Positions 52,096-60,489 of a stretch of DNA of 64,000 bases are shown one piece after another (positions within the stretch are counted from its first letter, which is position 1; each line of letters opens with the position of its first letter). The notes beneath the pieces are model-generated. The model was not told the DNA's origin and did no database searches. It was given only the letters and a program-made list of their open reading frames with translations. The position numbers and the translations under genes were made by a program. Origin of the DNA: Nocardioides anomalus (GTDB lineage: Bacteria > Actinomycetota > Actinomycetes > Propionibacteriales > Nocardioidaceae); NCBI RefSeq assembly GCF_011046535.1, contig NZ_CP049257.1, positions 4,960,001-5,024,000 of the forward strand. Direction: 5' to 3'.

Positions 52096-53190
52096 ATGAA
52101 GCTGTTGCGTCGTGCTGCGCTCGTGGTGGCGCTGCCGCTGGCCCTCGGTGCGCCCGTGGTGCTGGCTGGACCGGCCCACGCCGCGGGGCCTACCGAGACC
52201 ACGCTCAGCGCGCCCGGCACGATCCTCTACGGCCAGGCCGTCAAGGCCGTCGCCACCGTGACCCAGGCCGGCCAGCCGGTCACCGTGGGCAACGTCGAGT
52301 TCCGGCTCAACCCGCCCGGCGGGAGCCCGCCCGGCCCCGTCGTCGCCACCGTCGCCCTGAACGCCGCGGGCCAGGCGACCAGCCCGGTCCTCCAGACCGA
52401 CGACCTCACCCCGCTTGAAGTGACGCAGGGGAGCGACTTCTACTCCCTGCGGGCGATCTACATGCCGCCGACCTCGGAGAACATGACGTCGCAGTCATCA
52501 CAGCCGATCTTCGTCAACAAGGCGCCGGGCTCGGTCGCGGTGCTCACCGGCCCGTCGACGATCACCGCCGACGTGAGCGGCGCCGCGCCCTCGGCCGAGG
52601 TCCCCAACGCCGAGCGCGCCACCGGCCAGGTCACCTTCACCATCGACGGCGTCGCCCAGGCCCCGGTCCAGGCCGTGGCCGGTCGGGCCACGCTGAACCG
52701 CACGCTGGCCCCGGGGCCGCACACCCTCTCCGCGACGTACGCCGGCGACGACCACTACACCTCCGGCGCCAGCGGCACCGAGAGCCGCACGGACCCGCTC
52801 CTCGAGGCCCGCGTGCTGTCGACGTTCCCGCAGAAGGCCGGCTGGTACTCCGCACCCGTGGACGTGTGGGTCAAGTGCCGGCCCCAGGGCTCCGAGCTCG
52901 TCGAGGAGTGCCCCGACGTGATCACCCTCAAGAAGAGCGGCGCCGACCAGTCCGTCACCGTGCGCGTCACCGCCAAGGACGGCGGCTCGGCCACCCTCAC
53001 CGTGTCCGGCATCGACATCGACCGCCAGAAGCCCAAGATCTCCGTCGACGGCCGCACCTGCACCGCCACCGACAAGCTCTCCGGCGTCAAGGGCAAGTGC
53101 CACGTCAAGGCGCTCGGCGGCGGCCGCTACCAGGCCACCGCCAAGGACCGCGCCGGCAACGTGGCGATCAAGAACTTCCGGGTCGACTGA
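52096..53190 (+). CDS. Secreted Ig-like repeat protein
   Basis: 364 residues. Signal peptide ~1-28 (RRAALVVALPLALGAPVVLA, cut near AHAA). Two Ig-like repeats: residues ~30-125 (TLSAPGTILYGQAVKAVATV) and ~135-225, with the late-strand motif PHTLSATYAGDDHYTSG of the bacterial Ig-like_3/Big_5 group. The last ~130 residues are a separate beta domain with four cysteines (CRPQGSELVEEC, CTATDKLSGVKGKC) that may form two disulfides. GGGGG lies upstream of ATG 52096. Probably a wall-associated or released adhesion-type protein. Confidence 0.75.
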   Translation: MKLLRRAALVVALPLALGAPVVLAGPAHAAGPTETTLSAPGTILYGQAVKAVATVTQAGQPVTVGNVEFRLNPPGGSPPGPVVATVALNAAGQATSPVLQTDDLTPLEVTQGSDFYSLRAIYMPPTSENMTSQSSQPIFVNKAPGSVAVLTGPSTITADVSGAAPSAEVPNAERATGQVTFTIDGVAQAPVQAVAGRATLNRTLAPGPHTLSATYAGDDHYTSGASGTESRTDPLLEARVLSTFPQKAGWYSAPVDVWVKCRPQGSELVEECPDVITLKKSGADQSVTVRVTAKDGGSATLTVSGIDIDRQKPKISVDGRTCTATDKLSGVKGKCHVKALGGGRYQATAKDRAGNVAIKNFRVD

Positions 53191-53206
53191 ACGACGCCCC
53201 GGGCGG

Positions 53207-53227
53207 CACACCCTTCGGGGCGGTGTG
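53207..53227 (+). terminator. Stem-loop with TTCG loop after the Ig-like gene
   Basis: cacacc (53207-53212) pairs with ggtgtg (53222-53227) around a loop containing ttcg. It starts 16 bp past the stop at 53190. Confidence 0.45.
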
Positions 53228-53313
53228 TCGCGGATCGGACGTGCCCTTATGATCCGCGTGGTCCTCGGGGTGCGCCTGCACGACTCGGCCTGGGGCGTCC
53301 CGAACGGGGTCCC

Positions 53314-55377
53314 GTGAATCGTCTCCACCTGCACCGAGGTCTGGCCGCGACCGCCGTCGCCGCCCTGGCCGCCACCGGCCTGGCCGTCGCCGGCCCGGCC
53401 GCGCCGTCCCAGGCCGCCGGCCCCGGCGTCGTCCTGCTCAGCCAGCTCGGCCCGGGCTCCGACGCATCGGTCCGCTACGACGGCCTCGACGAGACCGTCA
53501 CCCTGACTGCGGAGCAGCTGGACCCGGCGGCCACCGTGAGCTTCCAGTACAACGCGAACCCGCAGGCCGGTGACGCGACGACGGGCTGGACCGACATCGC
53601 CGGCACCGTCGCGACCACCGGGACCTTCGCCCAGCTCGACTGGACCCCGGACGCGGCCCTGGTCGGCAAGGAGGTCGCGGTGCGAGCCGTGGCCACGGTG
53701 GGCGGGGCGGCGACGTACTCGACCCGCCAGGGCGTCGCCATCGCCCGCGGTGACTGGGGCACGGAGGCCGTCGCGGCGCGGACCGACTTCATCGACACCG
53801 GGGACACCGGCTACTTCGTGCAGCCGTACGCGTCCAGTGGCCACACCGCGACCCAGGTCGGCGTCGAGGGCGAGACGTCGGCGACCGCAGGCACGGTCGA
53901 GGTCGGGTGGTGGAACCCGGCCAGCCAGTCCTTTCAGGGCAAGGTCAACGCGTCGGTCGAGGCCTACGACCTCAAGACGCTGTCGCCGTCCACGCAGTCC
54001 TTCGCCGGTGGGCAGTTCCACGCCGCACTGGACATCACCGCCTTCGGTGCCGCGGACGGCAAGGCCATCGCCATCGGTGCGGTGCGGGACACCGACGACG
54101 TCCAGGCCCGCACGCTCCACCCGCAGACGATCGGCAGCATCTCCGCCGGCGTGCCGTCCGCCCCGGCGGGACAAGCCGTGCCGGTGACGATCAGCGTCTA
54201 CGACAACGCGGGCGGGCCGTCGACGCAGCCCGTGGCGGGCGCCGAGATCCGCCGTTCGGGCGACGGGTCCCTGGTGGGCTACACCGACGGCGCTGGGCTG
54301 ATCGTCGACACGGCGGTGGCCGGGTCCGTGGGGTCCTACTACGTCAACACCACGGACGCCGACGCCTACGAGGCCGGGACCGACCTGGAGACCACGCCGT
54401 CGTCGTACACCTCGTCGGTCAACGAGGTGTCCGGGGTCTCGGTCGACGGGCACGTCTTCGACGACGACGAGTACGCCGCGGGAGACCTGCGCCTGGCGCT
54501 CCAGGACAGCTACGGCCGCCCGGTGCCGGCCGGTCAGGTCGAGTACCGCCTCTACCCGACGGGCGGGACCCCGCCCGCGACGTACGAGACCACGACCAGC
54601 GACGCCCGCGGTCTGGCGCCGATCGCCTTCGCGTCGTCGGGTCCCGACGGGGACTACACCGTCGAGTACCGCCTGCCCGGCGGCGGCACGACGTACTTCC
54701 TGACGTTCACCGCCGGCGACGCCACCCTCACGCCCAACCCCGCCACCGCGACCGCGGCGCCGGGCAGCCAGGTGCCGGTCAAAGCCGCGCTCGCGGTGGC
54801 CGGCAAGCCGCTGTCGGGCCGCCGGGTGAGCGCGACCTACCAGCGTGGGATCGAGCTGGTCCCGGGCACGACCGCCGACGCGGCACTGGTCGACGGCTCG
54901 AGCCGCACCCTCTCGCTGACCGGCGTCACCGACGTCTTCGGTGGGGTGGGTGTGACGGTGGCCGACCCGGCTCAGAGCCCGCAGCCCGCGGAGCTCGGCG
55001 GCAAGCTGGTGCTGGCCAGCCAGCCGGCGACCGGTGGCCCGCTGACCGGCAACGCCAACGAGACGGTCACGGTGCCGATCGCCTTCGGTTCCGCCGCGGA
55101 CAAGGGCCAGGGCAAGGTCAAGCTCAAGGCCAAGAACGCCGGCAAGAAGGACAAGCTCATCGTCAAGGGCGACGACTCCCTGGCCGGCGAGACCGTGGTC
55201 GTGTTCCGCGTCGGCGGCAAGAAGGTCAAGCTCAAGGGGCTCACCCTGAACGCCAAGGGCGACGCCGTCGTCAAGGTCAAGGACAAGAACGGCCGCGCGG
55301 CCACGACGTACGTCGTCAAGCTGCTCTCGAGCGAGCGGGTCGTCGGCTCGAAGTCCAAGAAGGTCACGCTGCGCTGA
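53314..55377 (+). CDS. Large secreted multi-domain beta protein
   Basis: 687 residues from GTG 53314. Signal peptide ~1-33 (HRGLAATAVAALAATGLAVA). The body is a chain of beta-sandwich-like units: ~50-140 (VRYDGLDETVTLTAEQLDPA), a DNRLRE/lectin-like unit ~150-270 that contains WWNPASQSFQGKVNASVEAY, and two further Ig-like units (~285-370 and ~380-475, VPVTISVYDNAGGPSTQPVA). A lysine-rich terminal domain (~590-687) has GKVKLKAKNAGKKDKLIVKG. No sortase signal is visible. It is probably a surface or matrix protein held by the basic tail. Two bases separate it from the next gene. Confidence 0.7.
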   Translation: MNRLHLHRGLAATAVAALAATGLAVAGPAAPSQAAGPGVVLLSQLGPGSDASVRYDGLDETVTLTAEQLDPAATVSFQYNANPQAGDATTGWTDIAGTVATTGTFAQLDWTPDAALVGKEVAVRAVATVGGAATYSTRQGVAIARGDWGTEAVAARTDFIDTGDTGYFVQPYASSGHTATQVGVEGETSATAGTVEVGWWNPASQSFQGKVNASVEAYDLKTLSPSTQSFAGGQFHAALDITAFGAADGKAIAIGAVRDTDDVQARTLHPQTIGSISAGVPSAPAGQAVPVTISVYDNAGGPSTQPVAGAEIRRSGDGSLVGYTDGAGLIVDTAVAGSVGSYYVNTTDADAYEAGTDLETTPSSYTSSVNEVSGVSVDGHVFDDDEYAAGDLRLALQDSYGRPVPAGQVEYRLYPTGGTPPATYETTTSDARGLAPIAFASSGPDGDYTVEYRLPGGGTTYFLTFTAGDATLTPNPATATAAPGSQVPVKAALAVAGKPLSGRRVSATYQRGIELVPGTTADAALVDGSSRTLSLTGVTDVFGGVGVTVADPAQSPQPAELGGKLVLASQPATGGPLTGNANETVTVPIAFGSAADKGQGKVKLKAKNAGKKDKLIVKGDDSLAGETVVVFRVGGKKVKLKGLTLNAKGDAVVKVKDKNGRAATTYVVKLLSSERVVGSKSKKVTLR

Positions 55378-55378
55378 C

Positions 55379-56257
55379 GTGAGCGTCGCCCGCGTCACCC
55401 CCATGCCGGAGGACCGGCTCGCCGCGTGGCGAGCCGGCTCCGCCGACGCCGGGACACCGCTGCCCACCGACGGTGAGCTCGAGGCCGTCGAGCTCGCCGT
55501 CGGGGACGTGGTCGTCGGCGGCGCGCTCCTCGGGCACACGTCCGAGGACGGCCGCCGGCGCACCTCCGTCCGACGCCTGCAGACGACCCTGGACCCGGGC
55601 GCGGCCGAGCCGTGGGCCGCGGTGCTGGCCGCCCTGGAGCAGCACGCACGGGCCCGAGGAGCGGACTCCGTCGTCACCGCCGTGCCGCCGGTGCTGTCCG
55701 GGGTCTTCCGGGCGGCCGGCTACCTCGCCACGATGACGACGGTCTCCAAGCGGCTCGACCCCGACGCGGCGCCGGAGCTCCAGGAGGACCGTCGGGTGGC
55801 GGTGCGGGCCATGACGAGCGAGGAGCGTCGGGTGTTCTCCGCGGAGGTCGCGGCGCTGCTGCGCGACGGGATGGCGCGCGCGGGCGTCCTGAGCGGGACC
55901 TCGCTCGGCGACCTCGGCGACCGGGTGGCCGGGCTGGCCGCCGACCCGCCGCCGGACGGCGAGCTGCTCATGGTGGGGCTCGTGGACGGCGTACCGGTGG
56001 GCCGGGCGTGGGCCACCCTGGTCACCACCGACGACGGCGCGCTGGACTTCCTGGGCAACACGCTCGAGCTGTTCCCCGAGCACCGCGGGCAGCGGCTCAC
56101 GCCGTCGTTCCTCGGCGCGCTGCGGCGTCACGTGCAGTCCCTCGGCGTGCGCGACGTCCACCTGCGGGTCTACGCCCACGACGACTCCGCGCGGCGCACG
56201 TTCCTCGAGGCCGGGGCCGGGATCGACGACGTGCACCTGCGCAAGGACCTGGTCTGA
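55379..56257 (+). CDS. GNAT family N-acetyltransferase
   Basis: 292 residues from GTG 55379, directly after the previous stop. The C-terminal half has the acetyl-CoA loop in LELFPEHRGQRLTPSFLGAL (R-x-x-G-like) and the closing strand VRDVHLRVYAHDDSARRTFL, typical of GNAT enzymes. The N-terminal half may be a second, degenerate GNAT-like unit (AVLAALEQHARARGADSVVT). The substrate is unknown. It starts a run of three plus-strand genes ending at 58060. Confidence 0.75.
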   Translation: MSVARVTPMPEDRLAAWRAGSADAGTPLPTDGELEAVELAVGDVVVGGALLGHTSEDGRRRTSVRRLQTTLDPGAAEPWAAVLAALEQHARARGADSVVTAVPPVLSGVFRAAGYLATMTTVSKRLDPDAAPELQEDRRVAVRAMTSEERRVFSAEVAALLRDGMARAGVLSGTSLGDLGDRVAGLAADPPPDGELLMVGLVDGVPVGRAWATLVTTDDGALDFLGNTLELFPEHRGQRLTPSFLGALRRHVQSLGVRDVHLRVYAHDDSARRTFLEAGAGIDDVHLRKDLV

Positions 56258-56294
56258 TCGTTTCGGGCCGCCTGGGGGCGGGTATCCGCCGAGG

Positions 56295-56669
56295 GTGCCG
56301 GACCACTTCTCCGCCTCCGAGACGCCCGCGGCGCTCGAGACCGTCGAGGACCTCGACCAGGGCCTCGCGGAGCGCGCCGAGCGCGACGCCGAGGCCCGGC
56401 TGCTGGCCGCGCTGGACCGGGTCGAGCAGCGGGTGCAGGCGGTCCGCGCGGACGACGCCGACCGCCCCCTCGAGCCGGCGGTGGCCGACGCGATGGCCCG
56501 GGCGGCGGAGGCCGACGGGGCGCCGTTCGAGGCGCGGTGGCTGGCCGGCAAGGTCGCCGAGAGCGATCTGACCTGGGCGGCCGTGTGGCGCGCGCCCGAG
56601 GACCACGAGGGGGGCCTGTGGCTGTGGAGCCGGGCCACCCGGGAGCTGAGCACGGGGACGGCGCAGTGA
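56295..56669 (+). CDS. Hypothetical acidic protein upstream of the WXG-like gene
   Basis: 124 residues from GTG 56295. Almost wholly helical and acidic (ETPAALETVEDLDQGLAERA, ERDAEARLLAALDRVEQRVQ), with a Trp-rich end (DLTWAAVWRAPEDHEGGLWL). Not recognised. It overlaps the next gene by 4 bp, so it is likely a dedicated partner or chaperone of that protein; this is inference from linkage. Confidence 0.55.
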   Translation: MPDHFSASETPAALETVEDLDQGLAERAERDAEARLLAALDRVEQRVQAVRADDADRPLEPAVADAMARAAEADGAPFEARWLAGKVAESDLTWAAVWRAPEDHEGGLWLWSRATRELSTGTAQ

Positions 56670-58060
56670 GCGGACACGGCAACCTCAAGATCGACTACAC
56701 CCACCTGGGCCAGCTGTTCACGGCGATGAACGCGGTCGGCGACGAGGCGGGGCAGCTCGGCGGCTACTTCCGCAGCAAGGTCTGCGACCCGTCGGGGTTC
56801 GCCTACCACACCTGCGCGCTGCGCCCGATCGCCGACGTGCTGCCCAAGATGGCCGACTGGTTCGACGAGGCGGTGCGCGGGTTCGGTACGTCGTGGAACG
56901 ACGTGGGCGGCGCGATCTACGACTCGGCCAAGCACATCCGCGACCAGGACGCCGTGGTCCGCGACGCGCTGATGTCGTACCGCGCCAACGACATCCGGTG
57001 CGACGCCACGCCCCCGTCGATCGAGAACTTCCACCTCAGCGACGTGGAGGCCGCGCTCGGCTCGCCCGCCGACGGCGGAAGCAGCATGGAGCACGACGCG
57101 CGCTTCGACGCCGCCGCGGCGGCGTGGGACACGGCGCGCGACACCATCAACGACGGCATCGACCTGCTCAACAAGCTCGGCGCCGGCATCACGCCGCTCA
57201 CCGAGCTCGGGCTGCGCGACTACCTGGTCTACCCGCTGGCCGCCGACTACACCGCGATCGGCCGCAACGCCAACGCCTGCAAGGACCTCGACAAGGGCTT
57301 CGACGCCTGGGCCCGCAACTTCCGTCAGCTCGGGGCCAAGACGCCGCAGTCGCTCGAGGGCGAGACGGGCGCGGCGGTCGCGGCGACGTTCGTGGCCTTC
57401 GGCAAGGCCATGGACCTGGCCGGCGACGCGCTCAGCAAGGGCTCGTACGCCTTCGAGGGCATCGCCCGCGTCTCGGAGAAGATCGCCGTCGAGGTGGAGA
57501 AAGTCCTGGTCCTGCTCGGCACCAAGATCACCGAGCTGGCCAGCAAGGTGGGCTCGCGGGTGATCCCGTTCGCCGGCGAGCTCCAGATGGCCTTCCACGC
57601 GATCAAGGACCTGTTCTCCGGCGACAGCCCCCTGAAGCAGTTCCAGGACATCATCGACGACATCGAGACCGTCCGCGGGATCATCGAGGACTGCCTCAAC
57701 CTCAAGAAGACCATCCGGGACTGGGCGCAGGCCCAGGCCGGTCGCCTCGAGAGCTTCCACGACGTCCTCGACACCCTGAGCGGCCTCCCCGGCGTCAAGG
57801 GCCTGTCCGGCCTGTCCGCCCTCAACACCAAGCTCGGCCAGGCCGAGCACACCTTCGACGACGTCGACTACGGCGTCGACGACACCGGCCAGCGCGGCGC
57901 CCTCGACCACGAGCTCGGTGGCCTCCAGGACCGGGCGGACGGCGAGGGCGGCGGCGGCGACGACCAGGACGACAAGACCGACGGCGACCTCAGCAACGGC
58001 GAGTACGGCGACTTCCCGACCGAGCCGCCCGTGCCGGCCGGTGGCGGCGCCTACGCCTGA
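56666..58060 (+). CDS. Large helical WXG100/LXG-like protein
   Basis: 464 residues from GTG 56666 (4-bp overlap). No signal peptide. The N-terminal ~110 residues form helices with a Trp turn (GFGTSWNDVGGAIYDSAKHI) like WXG100-superfamily proteins. Further long helices follow (AAAAAWDTARDTINDGIDLL; GIARVSEKIAVEVEKVLVLL), and an Asp/Gly-rich tail (~425-464) ends the protein. The length and lack of a toxin domain fit the structural or carrier type of type VII secretion substrates. No EssC/EccC ATPase lies in the window. Confidence 0.55.
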   Translation: MSGHGNLKIDYTHLGQLFTAMNAVGDEAGQLGGYFRSKVCDPSGFAYHTCALRPIADVLPKMADWFDEAVRGFGTSWNDVGGAIYDSAKHIRDQDAVVRDALMSYRANDIRCDATPPSIENFHLSDVEAALGSPADGGSSMEHDARFDAAAAAWDTARDTINDGIDLLNKLGAGITPLTELGLRDYLVYPLAADYTAIGRNANACKDLDKGFDAWARNFRQLGAKTPQSLEGETGAAVAATFVAFGKAMDLAGDALSKGSYAFEGIARVSEKIAVEVEKVLVLLGTKITELASKVGSRVIPFAGELQMAFHAIKDLFSGDSPLKQFQDIIDDIETVRGIIEDCLNLKKTIRDWAQAQAGRLESFHDVLDTLSGLPGVKGLSGLSALNTKLGQAEHTFDDVDYGVDDTGQRGALDHELGGLQDRADGEGGGGDDQDDKTDGDLSNGEYGDFPTEPPVPAGGGAYA

Positions 58061-58070
58061 CCGACCGGAC

Positions 58071-58903
58071 TCACGGCGACGTCAGGAAGTCGGCCAGGAG
58101 GTGCCGGAACGCTCGTGGGTGCTCCAGCGCGGGCACGTGGCCGCAGCGCCCCAGCACGTGCAGGCGGACGTCGGGCAGCAGGTCGAGCAGGGGGAGCGCG
58201 GCCTCTCGTAGCGGGGTGACGCGGTCCTGGGCGCCGTGGACCAGCAGGACCGGGGCGCGCACCTCGGTGAGCTGGTCTGGCGACAGGGTCAGGTCCTCGG
58301 CCCACCGCTGCCGCGGCGCCGGGAACACGCCGGCGAAGGCGGCCGCTCCCGCCGCCATGGCCTCGGCGCGGGCCGAGACGGCCGCGTCGGTGACGAGGGA
58401 CTGGTCGAGCACCAGCCGGCTCAGCATGTCCGCGGCCCCGCTCCGATCGGGCGGGGCCGCCCAGAGGGCGTCGAGGTCGGGCGACAGCGGAGCCCCGGGG
58501 GCGCCCATGGTGGAGACGGCGACGACCCGCTCGACCTGCGCGGGGCGTGCTGCCGCCAGAGCCAGGGCCACCGCCCCGCCCATGGAGTGGCCGACGACCG
58601 CGTAGGTGTCGAAGCCCAGGGCCTCCATCACGCCCGCGGCCCCGTCGGTCCACTGCGTCAGCCCGCCGCGCGAGCCGGGCGGGAGCGGGGTGCGGCCGAA
58701 GCCGGCGTGGTCGGGGGCGACGAAGTGCCACGCGGCGCCCAGCGCCTCCACGGTCGCCCCCAGGCTCCGGACCCGGTCGTGCCGGGTCCGGAGCCGTGGA
58801 GCAGCAGCACCGCGGGTCCCTCGCCACCTTCGAGGACGTGCACGGCCGAGCCGTCGACGTCGACCGTCCGGGAGGCGGACGGGGTCGTCGTCGGGCCCGT
58901 CAT
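58071..58903 (-). pseudogene. Alpha/beta hydrolase (meta-cleavage hydrolase-like), frameshifted
   Basis: The first part from ATG 58903 reads VDVDGSAVHVLEGGEGPAVL, then LLHGSGPGTT (oxyanion motif). Beyond it the true frame continues at ~58770 as VRSLGATVEALGAAWHFVAP with GFGRT, the nucleophile elbow VVGHSMGGAVAL, the Asp in LLVHGAQDRVTP and the His in GRCGHVPALEHP. One extra base near 58772-58777 would give a 277-residue enzyme of normal size. The break lies inside a 12-bp inverted repeat (58765-58776/58782-58793), a place prone to error. HGSGPG suggests a carbon-carbon bond hydrolase of an aromatic pathway. Confidence 0.75.
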
Positions 58904-58928
58904 GCCGTCGCGCAGGTGGCGGGGGCGC

Positions 58929-59497
58929 TCACGCCGGGACGGCGCTGACCGACTTCGCGAACAGGTCCATCATGGCCCGGCCGAACTGAGGCATGTCGGG
59001 CCAGCCGCGGCAGGAGACCAGGTTGCCGTCGACGACGTCGGGTGCGTCGATGACGGTGGCGCCAGCGTTCTCCATGTCGCCGGTGATCGGGGGAAGCACG
59101 CCGTCTTGCGACCCTTCAGCAGTCCGTACACGGCGGGCACCTGCGCGCCGTGGCAGACCAGGGCGATCGGCAGGTCCCGGGCGAAGAAGTGCTCGGTGAT
59201 CCGCCGGACGTCGGCGTCGACCCGGATCCACTCCGGGGCGCGGCCGCCGGGGATGATCAGGGCGTCGTACCGCTCGACGTCGACCTCGGCCCACGGTACG
59301 TCGACCGGCAGCTTGCGCCCGTTCTTCTCCACGTAGGCATCGGAGTTGGGGTCGAACTCGTGGATGACCAGCTGCACGTCACGCAGCGTGCGGTTGGCCA
59401 CGTCGACGTCCCAGCCACCCTCCTGCACGCGGTAGTAGGGGTACATGGTGTCGAGCTCCTCGGCGGCGTCGCCGGTCAGGAGCAGTGCTCTGGGCAC
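58929..59497 (-). pseudogene. DJ-1/PfpI family protein, frameshifted
   Basis: From ATG 59497: PRALLLTGDAAEELDTMYPY, VERYDALIIPGGRAPEWIRV and the nucleophile elbow IALVCHGAQVPAVYGLLKGR, a DJ-1/PfpI glutamine-amidotransferase-like fold (proteases, chaperones or glyoxalases). After RKTACFP the frame is lost. The expected end (PPITGDMENAGATVIDAPDV, then NLVSCRGWPDMPQFGRAM) continues in another frame to 58929. Adding one G to the run 59089-59093 gives an intact 189-residue protein. It sits 25 bp upstream of the hydrolase gene, probably in the same transcript. Confidence 0.8.
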
Positions 59498-59542
59498 TCG
59501 CTTCTCCTCGCGCTGGGCGTGGGGTGAGCCACGTCACGTCTG

Positions 59543-59554
59543 ATCCGATTGGAT
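59543..59554. promoter_or_regulatory. Candidate GntR operator ATCCGATTGGAT
   Basis: Inverted repeat ATCC-GATT-GGAT between the DJ-1 start and the gntR stop. It resembles ATCGTATAGGAA at 60402 on the other side of the regulator gene. Confidence 0.45.
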
Positions 59555-59590
59555 TTTGCGTGACACAGGTTACAGGTCGGGCGTGGCGCG

Positions 59591-60388
59591 TCAACCCTCG
59601 AACCGAGGGTCGTCCTCGCCGTCGTCGGCGAACAGGCGCCCGAAGCGCTCGGCCGACAGCAGGATGTGGCGGCGCATCGCGTAGGCCGCGGCGTCCGGGT
59701 CCCGGGCGGCGATGCCGGCGAGGACCTCGTCGTGCTCGCCCATCGCCAGGTAGGTCACCTGGGTGTCGTAGAGCAGCCGGAACAGGTGCACGTGCGTGTG
59801 CAGCCGGCCCAGCGCCTCGCGGACGACCTGGTTGCCGGCGCTCTCGGCGACCAGGTCGTGGAAGACGGCGTCGCGCAGCCCGAAGGCGCCGTAGGTGTGC
59901 ACCTCGCCCTCGGCGAGCTCGACCATCTCGTCCAGGACGCCACGCAGCCGGGCCACCTGCTCCGTGGTCGCGCGCTCCGCGGCCCGACGCGCCGCAGCCG
60001 GCTCCAGGAGCAGCCGGATCTCGACCATGTCCTCGAACCGGGAGCGGGTGATCTGGGGCGGGATCCGGTAGCCCGCGTGCGGGATGCGGACGACGAGGTC
60101 GTCGGCCTCCATCCGGCCGAGGGCGTCGCGGATCGGGGTCTGGGAGACCCCCATCTCGCGCGCGAGGGCGTCGATGGTGATCCGCGAACCCGGCACGATC
60201 CGCTGCGACATCAGCTGCGCCAGCAGCTTGTCGTAGACCTCGTCGGCCATCCGGCCGCGCCCCCTCGCGGGTGGCGAGAGGTCGTCCAGCGTCGCGGTGT
60301 CGTGCGCCCTCGTCTCGTCACCCACGTCGGGTCGACTCCCCTCGTCGTGTCGCGGCAGGTGGTTGACACGCCCCATCCGCTGCTCCAT
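59591..60388 (-). CDS. GntR family regulator with FCD domain
   Basis: 265 residues. Winged-helix DNA-binding part (~48-115): VYDKLLAQLMSQRIVPGSRI, ALAREMGVSQTPIRDALGRM, GYRIPP. The C-terminal FCD ligand domain (~120-250) has the metal-site residues Asp/His in GLRDAVFHDLVAESAGN and the His-containing HTHVHLFRL and MRRHILLSAERF helices. FCD regulators often sense organic acids. ATG 60388 adds an N-terminal extension; an ATG at 60376 is also possible. It is divergent from the dehydrogenase genes and upstream of the DJ-1/hydrolase pair, so it probably controls both. Confidence 0.85.
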   Translation of the reverse strand: MEQRMGRVNHLPRHDEGSRPDVGDETRAHDTATLDDLSPPARGRGRMADEVYDKLLAQLMSQRIVPGSRITIDALAREMGVSQTPIRDALGRMEADDLVVRIPHAGYRIPPQITRSRFEDMVEIRLLLEPAAARRAAERATTEQVARLRGVLDEMVELAEGEVHTYGAFGLRDAVFHDLVAESAGNQVVREALGRLHTHVHLFRLLYDTQVTYLAMGEHDEVLAGIAARDPDAAAYAMRRHILLSAERFGRLFADDGEDDPRFEG

Positions 60389-60401
60389 GCTCTCGCATCA
60401 G

Positions 60402-60413
60402 ATCGTATAGGAA
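60402..60413. promoter_or_regulatory. Candidate GntR operator ATCGTATAGGAA with promoter
   Basis: Located 14 bp before the gntR start. The TATACGAT on the minus strand can act as its -10 box. Eight of 12 bases match the site at 59543. Confidence 0.4.
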
Positions 60414-60489
60414 ATGACGGTCCGGGGGTTGGTCCCCCGCTCTCGGAGGACCGCCACCCCCACCCCATCGTCCACCTCCGGAGCCCCCA

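Noticed and set aside
58765..58793. 12-bp inverted repeat as a terminator
   Set aside because: It lies inside the hydrolase coding region, at the frameshift; more likely a cause of sequence error than a terminator.
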